A stretch of DNA of 36,943 bases, from positions 1 to 36,943 of the forward strand of contig JAJCZV010000167.1 in NCBI GenBank assembly GCA_029262175.1, in the 5' to 3' direction. How positions within the stretch are numbered: the stretch's first letter is position 1; the number at the start of each line of letters is the position of its first letter. This DNA is from Gemmatimonadota bacterium (lineage in GTDB: Bacteria > Gemmatimonadota > Gemmatimonadetes > Palauibacterales > Palauibacteraceae). Shown one piece after another: positions 1-6,999 of this stretch. The notes beneath the pieces are model-generated. The model had not been told where the DNA came from. It did no database searches and saw nothing but the letters and a program-made list of their open reading frames with translations. A program made the position numbers and the translations under genes.

Positions 1-258
1 GACTTCGTCCGCCGAGCGGGCGACGCCGTCTGGCAGATTGTCAGCCGGCCAAGTGATGGCGCGGACGTCTTCCGCTCGCAGCATGTGACCGGCCGGTAGG
101 TCGCGCGCCGCAACGAGCACGTCGAGACCGTCGGTCCGCACCACCGCCACCGGATCTGCCGCGCCCGGCTGCCGAAGAAACCGGAACGCCAAATAGGCCG
201 CCAAAAGACCCGAAACCAGGGCCAAGGCCAAGATTACCCCAACGCGATTTCTCATCAT
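1..258 (-). CDS. cpaB: Flp pilus assembly protein CpaB/RcpC, 5' part (gene runs off the window start)
   Basis: The visible 86 residues begin with an N-terminal membrane anchor (RNRVGVILALALVSGLLAAY) followed by the start of an SAF domain (VLVAARDLPAGHMLRAEDVR), the arrangement of CpaB/RcpC. This family is an inner-membrane-anchored periplasmic component of Tad (tight adherence) pilus machines. Two ATGs stand in tandem at 256-258 and 253-255. AGAGGG lies just upstream and is better spaced for the second, so the true start may be 255. It is the fourth gene of a minus-strand run flp, cpaA, tadE, cpaB, which supports the name. The C-terminal part, where the rest of the SAF domain and the secretin-facing region would be, is outside the window. 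Confidence 0.85.
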   Translation of the reverse strand, partial: MMRNRVGVILALALVSGLLAAYLAFRFLRQPGAADPVAVVRTDGLDVLVAARDLPAGHMLRAEDVRAITWPADNLPDGVARSADEV

Positions 259-319
259 CCGCCCTCTAGTATTTCATCTCAACCGAGCCCTGATGAGCCC
301 GGCTGCACAATCGCCTCGG

Positions 320-793
320 TCACTCGTTTCGCATCACCGACCGCGCCTGGAGCACGACCGTCCCATAGCCGGTACCGCACCCCACGCACATAAGGTCAAG
401 AACCGGGCCCAACACCACAAACGTGTGTGAATAATCAACCTGCACCTCGTCGGCCTGCCCCGTGGAGCCCGGTCCGGAGCACAATCCGGGGCTGCCATTA
501 CAGGTCAGAGTGACCGTTCGAAGCTGGAGTCCGAGCCCGCTCAACTGGAGGAGACGATCGATCTCCGAGAGAACGATCGCGTCTGAGGTCGTCGAGGGAA
601 TCACGGCGAGTCTGGCGCCTTCGCGGGCGACGTTCGTAATGACCTGATACGTCCTCCAGGCGGCGGCGAACTCTACGATTCCAAAGACGATGACGAGCAA
701 GATGGGAAGGGCCAGGACGAACTCGACCAGCGACTGGCCGCGCTCACCTTTTCGCAGACGCCGGACGGCGCAAAGTGCATGGGTTCTTTTCAA
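320..793 (-). CDS. tadE: TadE-like pseudopilin
   Basis: A 157-residue protein with the TadE signature: a short basic cytoplasmic leader, then GQSLVEF leading straight into one hydrophobic segment (VLALPILLVIVFGIVEFAAA), then AWRTYQ...REGARLAV. TadE-family proteins are minor pseudopilins of Tad pili, processed by the same prepilin peptidase as Flp. An open frame extends far upstream, but that part overlaps the peptidase gene in another frame and is not pilin-like. I chose the TTG at 791-793 because GAGG lies 7 nt before it and because it begins 14 nt after the upstream gene ends. The C-terminal domain has four cysteines (CNGSPGLC and CVGC), which could form disulphides outside the membrane. 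Confidence 0.85.
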   Translation of the reverse strand: MKRTHALCAVRRLRKGERGQSLVEFVLALPILLVIVFGIVEFAAAWRTYQVITNVAREGARLAVIPSTTSDAIVLSEIDRLLQLSGLGLQLRTVTLTCNGSPGLCSGPGSTGQADEVQVDYSHTFVVLGPVLDLMCVGCGTGYGTVVLQARSVMRNE

Positions 794-807
794 TTGCGTA
801 CCTCGGC

Positions 808-1392
808 TCAAAGCAGCAGGCCGGCCAGAGTCGCCGTCAGCGACCAGGTCGGATCGGCCATATACGTGAACCACGACGCGAGCGCCCCGGCCGAGATCGC
901 CACGCCATAGGGCACCGTGAGCACGCCCTTCGTTTCGAGGGTGATCGGCGCTTTTGAGCCGGCCCCTTTCCATCCGGTGAACATTCCGGGACCCAAACTC
1001 ATGAAAATCGCTCGTAGATTGATGGCCGTCTGCCCAAAAGCTCGGTGTCGGATGATCACGCCTACGGCCATGACTCCGCCCACGAGCGCCATCACTAGTA
1101 ACGCAAACCAGAGGTTCGCCGGGCCAAGAAAGCCGCCGACGGCCGTCAGAAGCTTTACGTCGCCGCCCCCTAGGCCCCCGACCAAAAAGAACGGGAGTGC
1201 GAGCCCGAAACTCAGCAAGGCACCCAGAAGCCCGTCTCCCAGGCTGCCGAATCCTTCGGGAGCTCTGAGCACCAGGGCCACGGCGAGCGCGCTCACTGTC
1301 AGGATGTTGGGAAGACGCCGCTCTCGCACGTCGTACCACGTAGCCGCCAGCGCAACAACGCAGAGCGCTACGCCCATCAAGACCTTCCACAT
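808..1392 (-). CDS. cpaA: Prepilin peptidase, CpaA/TadV type (A24 family)
   Basis: A 194-residue polytopic membrane protein. Both catalytic aspartates of A24 aspartic prepilin peptidases are visible: Asp21 in TWYDVRERRLPN and Asp78 in GGGDVKLL (the GxGD motif). It lacks the extra cytoplasmic methyltransferase domain of PilD and has the short architecture of TadV/CpaA, which cleaves Flp and TadE leader peptides. I prefer the ATG at 1390-1392, which has a G-rich stretch upstream, over an in-frame GTG at 1408-1410 that would add six residues. It sits between flp and tadE on the same strand, 14 nt before tadE. Confidence 0.88.
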   Translation of the reverse strand: MWKVLMGVALCVVALAATWYDVRERRLPNILTVSALAVALVLRAPEGFGSLGDGLLGALLSFGLALPFFLVGGLGGGDVKLLTAVGGFLGPANLWFALLVMALVGGVMAVGVIIRHRAFGQTAINLRAIFMSLGPGMFTGWKGAGSKAPITLETKGVLTVPYGVAISAGALASWFTYMADPTWSLTATLAGLLL

Positions 1393-1452
1393 CGTCGTGC
1401 CCGCCCCCACGGGTTAGGGTCTGGCTAAGTGACCAGACGATACCCAGTAACA

Positions 1453-1475
1453 CTCGCTGAGTTCACCTCAGCGAG
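1453..1475 (-). promoter_or_regulatory. Perfect 9-bp hairpin in the flp-cpaA gap (distal of two)
   Basis: CTCGCTGAG and CTCAGCGAG are exact reverse complements separated by the 5-nt loop TTCAC. It lies 7 nt downstream of a second hairpin (1482-1508) in the 135-bp gap between flp and cpaA. No T-run follows on the transcribed (minus) strand, so an attenuator or 3'-end stabiliser of the abundant pilin mRNA is more likely than a full intrinsic terminator. The fold is seen; the function is inferred. Confidence 0.55.
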
Positions 1476-1481
1476 GCGGAA

Positions 1482-1508
1482 GGGTCGACGCACGGTCTGC
1501 GTCGACCC
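1482..1508 (-). promoter_or_regulatory. Perfect 11-bp hairpin just after flp
   Basis: GGGTCGACGCA and TGCGTCGACCC are exact reverse complements with a 5-nt loop, starting 19 nt after the flp stop codon on the minus strand. No U-tract follows. Flp pilin is usually needed in large excess over the peptidase and assembly proteins, and a strong stem here would suit partial termination or protection of the flp transcript from 3' decay. Confidence 0.6.
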
Positions 1509-1527
1509 CCCGATCAGCAGACTCGGG

Positions 1528-1704
1528 TTAGGAGCCCGCCGTATTCAAGCTCGTTGCCGCGTTGCTGAACGCGCCGTTGATCCCGGTGGCGAGGACCGTC
1601 ATCCCAGCCGTGATGGCAAGTGCGATCAAAACGACAAGAAGCACATATTCCGTCGCGTCCTGACCGGACTCATCCTGCCAAAGTCTATTCACGAACCGTT
1701 TCAT
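1528..1704 (-). CDS. flp: Flp/Fap family type IVb major pilin
   Basis: A 58-residue protein that starts MKRFVNRLWQDESG. The prepilin site is G14|QDATEY, the canonical Tad/Flp motif: Gly before the cut, Glu at +5 and Tyr at +6. A hydrophobic helix follows at once (VLLVVLIALAITAGMTVLA), then a short Ala/Asn/Thr-rich tail. The length is normal for Flp pilins. A purine-rich GGGAGAG stretch lies upstream of the ATG. It is the first gene of the minus-strand Tad operon and would be cleaved by the CpaA encoded just downstream. Main polymerised subunit of the adhesive pilus. Confidence 0.93.
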   Translation of the reverse strand: MKRFVNRLWQDESGQDATEYVLLVVLIALAITAGMTVLATGINGAFSNAATSLNTAGS

Positions 1705-2095
1705 CTCTTTGCTCTCCCGATGTATCAGTTACCGCTGGAGATCGCCCCCCGTGGCCACCCCGCGTGCACGGGCTCCGCAACCGTTTGCTGGAACCGCGCC
1801 GCCCGACGCTGGTGAAGGATCCGTGCCAGCAGCGCATGTTCGGCTCAGCCCGCCGGCTCTACGCCGCCTGCCCGACTAAGGTGTTGATCGGACGACTGGT
1901 TGCGCCGCCCCCGGGAAGCGCGCAACGACTTCCGGGTCATTCGACTGCTCCGCCGGGGAATCGATGCCACCTGTGGAGTTGCGTCCGCAATGTGGACCCA
2001 GTAGGACAAAAAAACATAAGCCGAACGGGCGCCTACGGATAGGTTCGCGCCACCTCGAAATCGCCCGCTTCCGGCACCGGAGGTGTGGCGGTTCG
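1705..2095. other. Intergenic region upstream of flp; no gene seen
   Basis: About 390 bp between flp and the next minus-strand gene. Short open frames on both strands look random in composition and match nothing I recognise. It must hold the flp promoter, but I could not identify a convincing one. On the minus strand a T7 run (2014-2008) follows an imperfect stem (CGAAC/GTTCG, 2047-2022), a weak candidate terminator for the upstream membrane-protein gene. Confidence 0.4.
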
Positions 2096-3613
2096 TCACG
2101 GGACGCATAGCCCCGCTCCGTCGACGGGAGAGGAGGGGATTTCGGTGCGAGCGAGCCGCCCGAGCTGGGGCCAGCCGACGCGAACGAACACGCCAGCAAA
2201 GGCATCCTCGTACACCTGCTCCCACTCAGGATCCAGCGCTGTCAGATTGTACGCAGGGTATCCGATCGGGAAAATCACCATGTTCGTCTCATCACGCTCG
2301 AGCACGGCCCGCCAGTCGCCGACGCCATTCTGGAAGCGCAGATACTCCTGATAGACCGAGTCGGAGTAAACCGTCTCTCGACGCCCATCCATCGAGACTT
2401 TGATCCCGGGGGCGAGGTGCCACAGGGCATACTGCCCCCAATCGAAGAACGTGACGAGGTTCCCCTCGACGCCCGAGTCCGCGAGCCAGTCGATCGCGCG
2501 GACCGGGAACCCGATCGAGCGAGCCGGATCGATCCTGATGCAGCGAGCCTCGTTGACGCCGGTACCGACGAGCAACGCCGAAGCGACGATGGTCGTCGCG
2601 ATGACCACGAATCGCTCGCCGCGCCGCGCCTCCCGTGGTGCGGTGTTGCGTCTCCAAGCCACCGCAAACGCGTCGGCAATCAGCACGGGGACACCGATCG
2701 CAAAGAGTTGGAGGTGTCGCACGGCCGTCAGGGGAAGAATGACGAGCGTGACGAGTACGGCGAGCAGCGGCGCGCTCACTCGACCCGGCGCTCGAAGGAG
2801 CGTCCAGACGGCGGTCACGGTCAGCCCGATGTAGACGATGCCCGGAACGGAGGTCACGCCGAGCGGTTGCCAGTCGACGATATCCGGTCTCGGGACGGTG
2901 GCGGTCCGGAACAGAAACTCCGGTAAGCCAACCCCATACGGGTTTGCCAGGAGCGACAGACCGCAAAGCGCACCGATCACCAGAGGGAACCGGAGATCGC
3001 GCCATGCCCCCGCGATTCCACCCGCTCGCAACGCCACCACGCTTCGCGCGATTCCCCAGACGCCGAGGACGCCTACCCCGGCCAACACGCCTCCATGGAA
3101 ATTGATCCAGAGGCCCAGGACAAGCGGAAGCGACCACAGCCACTTGGGCCGCCCCGACTCGACCGCGTGCAGAACGAGCATCACCAGGGCAAAGAACAAG
3201 AATGTGAACATCTGCGGTCGAATGGTCGCGAGGCCGGGGATGAGAAGAAGCATCGTCGGAAGGAGGAGGAGCCCGCTTCGGAGCGGGTCCGATCCCCGCG
3301 CGACCAAGTGCCGATAAACGAGCGCCACGACGGCCAGCCCGACCATCGCCTTCAACGCGATGAGTCCGGGTCCGCCGGCAAGCTGGTGCGCCACGGCGAA
3401 CGCGACCTCCGACAGGAGCTCGTGATTGATCCACTCGTGCGGCCCGCTCAGGTAAGAGAACGGATCATGGCGTTCCAGGCCGAGCGCGAGCGAGCGCTGT
3501 CCAAACCTCAAGTGACCCCACAGGTCCGGATCGGCGACCGTCGATAGGAGCAATCGAGCGCCTGCCGAGAGCGTGACGACCGCCGCGACGATCGACCACC
3601 AGCGTTTTGTCAT
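2096..3613 (-). CDS. Polytopic membrane protein, GT-C glycosyltransferase-like, function unknown
   Basis: A 505-residue protein with about ten or more hydrophobic segments. After the first segment comes a loop with ADPDLWGHLRFG (residues 27-38), an acidic/aromatic motif in the position where GT-C-type lipid-linked sugar transferases keep their catalytic acidic residues. The soluble C-terminal part has FFDWGQYALWHL (about 389-400) and MDGRRETVY (about 408-416), a motif pair I associate with a family of uncharacterised polytopic proteins in environmental bacteria. The frame is open upstream to 3844, but the ATG at 3613 begins directly before the first membrane helix. It is transcribed divergently from the toroid-DUF362 pair, 145 bp away. 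A transferase role is a guess; the membrane topology is clear. Confidence 0.7.
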   Translation of the reverse strand: MTKRWWSIVAAVVTLSAGARLLLSTVADPDLWGHLRFGQRSLALGLERHDPFSYLSGPHEWINHELLSEVAFAVAHQLAGGPGLIALKAMVGLAVVALVYRHLVARGSDPLRSGLLLLPTMLLLIPGLATIRPQMFTFLFFALVMLVLHAVESGRPKWLWSLPLVLGLWINFHGGVLAGVGVLGVWGIARSVVALRAGGIAGAWRDLRFPLVIGALCGLSLLANPYGVGLPEFLFRTATVPRPDIVDWQPLGVTSVPGIVYIGLTVTAVWTLLRAPGRVSAPLLAVLVTLVILPLTAVRHLQLFAIGVPVLIADAFAVAWRRNTAPREARRGERFVVIATTIVASALLVGTGVNEARCIRIDPARSIGFPVRAIDWLADSGVEGNLVTFFDWGQYALWHLAPGIKVSMDGRRETVYSDSVYQEYLRFQNGVGDWRAVLERDETNMVIFPIGYPAYNLTALDPEWEQVYEDAFAGVFVRVGWPQLGRLARTEIPSSPVDGAGLCVP

Positions 3614-3758
3614 GTCCAGCCCTCCAAGCCCGATGGTGTGTCCGGGTCCAAGCGCGGGGCGCAGTCTCCCCGTGCCGGCATCGAACTCGCAAGAACCTTG
3701 CAGGGACAGAGGTTGCAGCAGCAACGTCGTGCTCGAACCCCCGTCGTGAGGAGGAGGA
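3614..3758. promoter_or_regulatory. Divergent intergenic region, likely two back-to-back promoters
   Basis: 145 bp between two divergent start codons, so promoters in both directions are expected. No clear -35/-10 pair was found. It contains a small GTTGC/GCAAC inverted repeat (about 3711-3724) and the GAGGAGGAGG ribosome binding site of the next gene (3747-3756). Confidence 0.35.
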
Positions 3759-4673
3759 ATGCCAAACGAGGCGGTCCAGTACCTCCTGACTTCCCAACGG
3801 GACGACGGCGGGTGGGGTCCGTATCCGACGTTGCCGAGCCGCACGGAGTCGACGGCGTTGGCGGCCCTCGCGCTTCGACTGGCAGCGGACGTCGAGGTCG
3901 GCGCGCGCGCGTCGGCGACATCGGGGGCTCGATGGCTGACGGAGACTCAACTCGATTCGGGCGCGTGGGCGCTAGGCGACGGAGTTCCCGGTCCCAATTG
4001 GAGTACCACTCTAGCGACCCTGGCCTTAACCCATTTCGAGGGCGAAGACGGAGCCGCTGCTGCGGGCGGGGCCTGGGTTCTCGGAGCGCGTGGTCAAGGT
4101 CCGAACCTGTGGTCTCGGGCGCTGGGGTTGTTCCTTCGTCCCTCAGACACCGTCGAGCTGGATCCCGATCTCAAGGGCTGGCCTTGGGTTCAGGGAACGG
4201 CCAGCTGGGTCGAACCCACGTCCTACGCGCTTCTCTCGCTCAAGCGTCTGCGACTCGTCGGACCTGCTGCCGACACCCGTGCGCACATCGATGAAGCCGA
4301 GCGCATGCTCCTCGATCGCCAGTGCGATGACGGCGGATGGAACTACGGAAACTCTCGGGTCTTTGGCGACGTCCTGACCTCGTACCCCGACACGACTTCC
4401 CTCGCGCTGCTCGCGTTGGCGGACAGGCGCGGAGAGCCGGCGGTGACGGCCGCGTTGGAGGCGCTTCCGGGCTTGGCAGCGGACAACGATTCGACGCTGG
4501 CCATGGGTCTGGTCGCCGTGGCGCTCGCGACCCTCGGTGGCGATCCGGAGCCCATCCGCGCCCGGTTGCGGAACCAACTCTCGACCTGGGATGGGGGGGA
4601 TATCCGGGGTCTCGCGTGGGCCGCGATCGGCCTGCTGGATGGGTCGGATCCGTTGGGTCTCCTAGATGGTTAG
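3759..4673 (+). CDS. Prenyltransferase/squalene-oxidase repeat protein (alpha/alpha toroid), function unknown
   Basis: A 304-residue protein made of repeated paired helices with QW-type motifs typical of terpenoid cyclase/protein prenyltransferase toroids: QRDDGGWGPYP (13-23), QLDSGAWALGD (about 64-74) and QCDDGGWNYG (about 189-198). It is about half the length of a squalene-hopene cyclase and I see no DxDD acid motif, so it is probably not a hopanoid cyclase; it could bind a lipid or peptide in the toroid cavity. There is no signal peptide. A very strong ribosome binding site (AGGAGGAGG) stands just before the ATG. Its stop codon lies inside the start of the DUF362 gene (8-nt overlap), so the two are translationally coupled and probably act together. 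Confidence 0.8.
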   Translation: MPNEAVQYLLTSQRDDGGWGPYPTLPSRTESTALAALALRLAADVEVGARASATSGARWLTETQLDSGAWALGDGVPGPNWSTTLATLALTHFEGEDGAAAAGGAWVLGARGQGPNLWSRALGLFLRPSDTVELDPDLKGWPWVQGTASWVEPTSYALLSLKRLRLVGPAADTRAHIDEAERMLLDRQCDDGGWNYGNSRVFGDVLTSYPDTTSLALLALADRRGEPAVTAALEALPGLAADNDSTLAMGLVAVALATLGGDPEPIRARLRNQLSTWDGGDIRGLAWAAIGLLDGSDPLGLLDG

Positions 4674-5700
4674 CCGCCGCCGTTTTCTGCAGGCGGGTGC
4701 CGGGGCCGTCGCTGCTACGTCGATGGCGTGTCGAGGCCGGCCCGACCCATGGACTCCTGAAGCCGCCAAAAAGCCCGCGAACTCCCCGGTGGCGATTCTC
4801 GGCGCACCCGATTACGACGAGACGCGCCTCGTGGAAGTCGTTCGCCAGGGCTTGGGCATATGTGGGATTTCCGCGCGCAATCTTCGTGTCGTGCTAAAGC
4901 CCAACCTGGTTGAGTTCGATCCTCAGGGTGTCATCAACACGCACCCGACTCTGGTGGCAGCGGCGATCGAAGCGTTTCGCCTGGAGGGGGCGCGAGAAGT
5001 CGTCGTCGCGGAGGGATCCGGGCATCGGCGAGATAGTCAGTATCTCCTGACGGCCTCCGGTCTGCAGGAACAATTGGACGACATGGGGGCGCACTACGTC
5101 GATTTGAACCACGATCGGGTCCGAAGGACCGTTTTGAAATCGAGCTTCACCGATCTCGGGGAACTCTATTTGCCCGAGACCGTCTTGGACGCGGATCTTT
5201 TTGTCTCGATGCCGAAGTTGAAGACCCATCACTGGGCGGGAGCCACGTTGTCGATGAAGAATCTGTTCGGAATCGTGCCCGGTGCCGTGTACGGCTGGCC
5301 GAAGAATCCGCTGCATTGGGCGGGGATCGACGGCAGCATCATCGACATCAACGCGGCGTTGTCGGGCAGGCGTTTCAACATTATCGACGGCATCGTCGGC
5401 ATGGAGGGCAACGGACCGATCCAGGGCGTCGCGAAGCAGGTAGGTGTCCTGGTTTTTGGCGAAGATCCGGTTGCGGTCGATGCGACGGGCGCGAGGTTGA
5501 TGAGCATCGATCCGTGGAAGCTCCGTTATCTCGAGGCGACTGATGCGTTCTTAGGTAACGTCGGGGAAGATCGGATAGAGGCGCGAGGCGAATCGCTGTC
5601 CAGCTTCCGAGCCAACTTCGACGTCGTGACCGCGTTCGAGGAGACGAAGGTCGAGCCGTCGACCGGGGGTGCCGGCGGGCCGGCTCGAATAGATAAGTGA
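4666..5700 (+). CDS. DUF362 domain-containing protein with Tat signal
   Basis: A 344-residue protein. The N-terminus SRRRFLQAGAGAVAATSMAC is a twin-arginine signal (SRRxFLx) followed by a short hydrophobic stretch; the cysteine at the end hints at a lipid anchor, but the preceding residues are not a standard lipobox. The rest matches DUF362: VVLKPNLVEFD, THPTLVAAAIEAF, the LDADLFVSMPKLKTH segment, and SMKNLFGIVPG. DUF362 proteins often carry or accompany iron-sulphur centres; no ferredoxin CxxCxxC motif is present here, so this is the domain alone. Tat export implies a folded, perhaps metal-containing, protein. It overlaps the toroid gene by 8 nt. Biochemical function is not established for the family. 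Confidence 0.85.
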   Translation: MVSRRRFLQAGAGAVAATSMACRGRPDPWTPEAAKKPANSPVAILGAPDYDETRLVEVVRQGLGICGISARNLRVVLKPNLVEFDPQGVINTHPTLVAAAIEAFRLEGAREVVVAEGSGHRRDSQYLLTASGLQEQLDDMGAHYVDLNHDRVRRTVLKSSFTDLGELYLPETVLDADLFVSMPKLKTHHWAGATLSMKNLFGIVPGAVYGWPKNPLHWAGIDGSIIDINAALSGRRFNIIDGIVGMEGNGPIQGVAKQVGVLVFGEDPVAVDATGARLMSIDPWKLRYLEATDAFLGNVGEDRIEARGESLSSFRANFDVVTAFEETKVEPSTGGAGGPARIDK

Positions 5701-5723
5701 CGAAAGGGAGGCCACCTTTCGTC
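5699..5723 (+). promoter_or_regulatory. Perfect 9-bp hairpin at the DUF362 stop codon
   Basis: GACGAAAGG and CCTTTCGTC pair exactly around a 7-nt loop and begin within the stop codon of the DUF362 gene. No T-run follows. It could be a terminator core or mRNA 3' stabiliser. Confidence 0.45.
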
Positions 5724-5735
5724 TAGGGAGGGGTA

Positions 5736-5760
5736 GACCGCTGCCAAGGTGTCAGCGGTC
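5736..5760 (+). promoter_or_regulatory. Perfect 8-bp hairpin, second of a tandem pair
   Basis: GACCGCTG and CAGCGGTC pair exactly around a 9-nt loop, 12 nt after the first hairpin and 41 nt before the next gene. Again no T-run. It may terminate the preceding transcript or form part of the next gene's leader. Confidence 0.4.
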
Positions 5761-5801
5761 GCGTGCAGCCCGTTTGGAGCTGCGGATCGGAGAGTGAAGC
5801 G

Positions 5802-6386
5802 ATGACGAATCTATACTTCGGGGACATGCTGCCTCCCCCGCGAGACGACCAAACCAAGCAAGAGCACGTATTGGTCGGAACGGCGTCGCCGGTTCAGCTC
5901 GAGGTGCGGCCGGTGGAGCACCACCTCACGCCCGAACACACGATGTGTATCGGCACGTTTCACGAGGAGCAGGTCATCGGCCGCTGTGCGATCCCGGAAG
6001 AGAGCGTCGAGGATTTTCTCGAGATGGATTTGTTCGATGAGCCCGTCGCGCTCGCGCTCAACGTTCGACTGGGCGGACCTGGTGTCGAAGGGAGTTTGTT
6101 GGCGCTCGTACCCATGGAGCAAACGGAGGAGGCGGAGGAAACTTCTGACGAGCCCTGGCGCGCCAGCGTCCCCGGAGCCGCCTTCGATTCCGGGAGCGAA
6201 CGGGAGAAGGACGACGCCGCCTCGAACCAACTGGTCGGGATTTTTCTCGGCGAAATCGTGCGTTTCGACTGCGATCGAAAGAATCCGGACTCGCTGCTCC
6301 GAGAAGCGGCTGACATGTTGGCGGGTGTAATCCGAGGGCAGGTCGGCAGCGTCGTCGACCGAGTCATCGAGGATCTCACGACGTAG
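5802..6386 (+). CDS. Hypothetical acidic protein
   Basis: A 194-residue soluble protein I do not recognise. There are no membrane segments and no signal peptide. It begins MTNLYFGDMLPPPRDD, has a central beta-rich stretch (VQLEVRPVEHH, ALALNVRLGG), an acidic linker (EQTEEAEETSDEPW), and a C-terminal region that looks helical (SLLREAADMLAGVIRGQVG). The ATG at 5802 has GGAGAG 6 nt upstream and is preferred over an in-frame GTG at 5763 without such a site. It is followed after 22 nt by tag on the same strand, so co-transcription is possible, but nothing links it to DNA repair by sequence. Confidence 0.65.
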   Translation: MTNLYFGDMLPPPRDDQTKQEHVLVGTASPVQLEVRPVEHHLTPEHTMCIGTFHEEQVIGRCAIPEESVEDFLEMDLFDEPVALALNVRLGGPGVEGSLLALVPMEQTEEAEETSDEPWRASVPGAAFDSGSEREKDDAASNQLVGIFLGEIVRFDCDRKNPDSLLREAADMLAGVIRGQVGSVVDRVIEDLTT

Positions 6387-6408
6387 CTCGCCAACGAAAG
6401 AGCCGGCC

Positions 6409-6999
6409 TTGACCGAGAAAGCAGCCACGCGGTGCGGTTGGTCGGGCGAGGAGCCCGGCATGATCCGATATCATGACACCGAGTGGGGACTACCGGTCGA
6501 CGATGACCGTCGCCATTTCGAGTTCCTCCTGCTCGATGCGTTTCAGGCCGGGTTGTCATGGGCGATCATCCTGCGTAAGCGGGCGGCGTTTCGGTCCGCA
6601 TTCGGCGACTTCGATCCAGCTCGTATCGCGCGGTTTGGTCCAGCCGACGTGAAACGCCTCCAAGGCGACGCGAGCATCGTTCGCAACAAGCAGAAGATCG
6701 AAGCGACCATCTCCAATGCGGCGCACTTCCTCGAGATCCAAGCCGAGTTCGGGTCGTTCGATGCGTTTGTGTGGGAGTTCGTAGGAGGTCGCACGATCCA
6801 AAACGCCTGGCGAACGATGGGCGAAATCCCCGCGAAGACGAAAGAGTCCGAAGCGATGTCGAAGGCGCTACGCGCCCGAGGGTTCAGCTTTGTCGGGCCG
6901 ACGATCTGCTACGCGTACATGCAGGCCGCCGGGATGGTGAACGACCATATCACGAGTTGTTTCCGTCGAGACGAGGTGGCCCTAGCGGCTCGCCGTTAA
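6409..6999 (+). CDS. tag: DNA-3-methyladenine glycosylase I
   Basis: A 196-residue base-excision repair glycosylase that removes 3-methyladenine from DNA. The zinc-snap residues align with E. coli Tag at a constant +5 offset: Cys9, His22, His180 and Cys184 (E. coli Cys4, His17, His175, Cys179). The family blocks RCGW, YHDTEWG, FQAGLSW, ALRARGFSFVGPTICYAYMQA and VNDH are present. At the position of E. coli Glu38, which contacts the base, this protein has Asp43 (LLDAFQAGLSW). The start is TTG at 6409; no other start gives the conserved N-terminus. Its last 50 bp overlap the 3' end of hemH on the opposite strand. Confidence 0.93.
   Translation: MTEKAATRCGWSGEEPGMIRYHDTEWGLPVDDDRRHFEFLLLDAFQAGLSWAIILRKRAAFRSAFGDFDPARIARFGPADVKRLQGDASIVRNKQKIEATISNAAHFLEIQAEFGSFDAFVWEFVGGRTIQNAWRTMGEIPAKTKESEAMSKALRARGFSFVGPTICYAYMQAAGMVNDHITSCFRRDEVALAARR

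Noticed and set aside
794..1453. Long N-terminal extension of the tadE frame, on the minus strand
   Set aside because: It overlaps cpaA in another frame, is Arg/Gly-rich without family features, and a TTG with a good ribosome binding site starts the real TadE at 793.
1812..1827. Sigma-54-type promoter upstream of flp (TGGCACG on the minus strand)
   Set aside because: The -24 element matches, but the -12 GC dinucleotide is missing at the right spacing.
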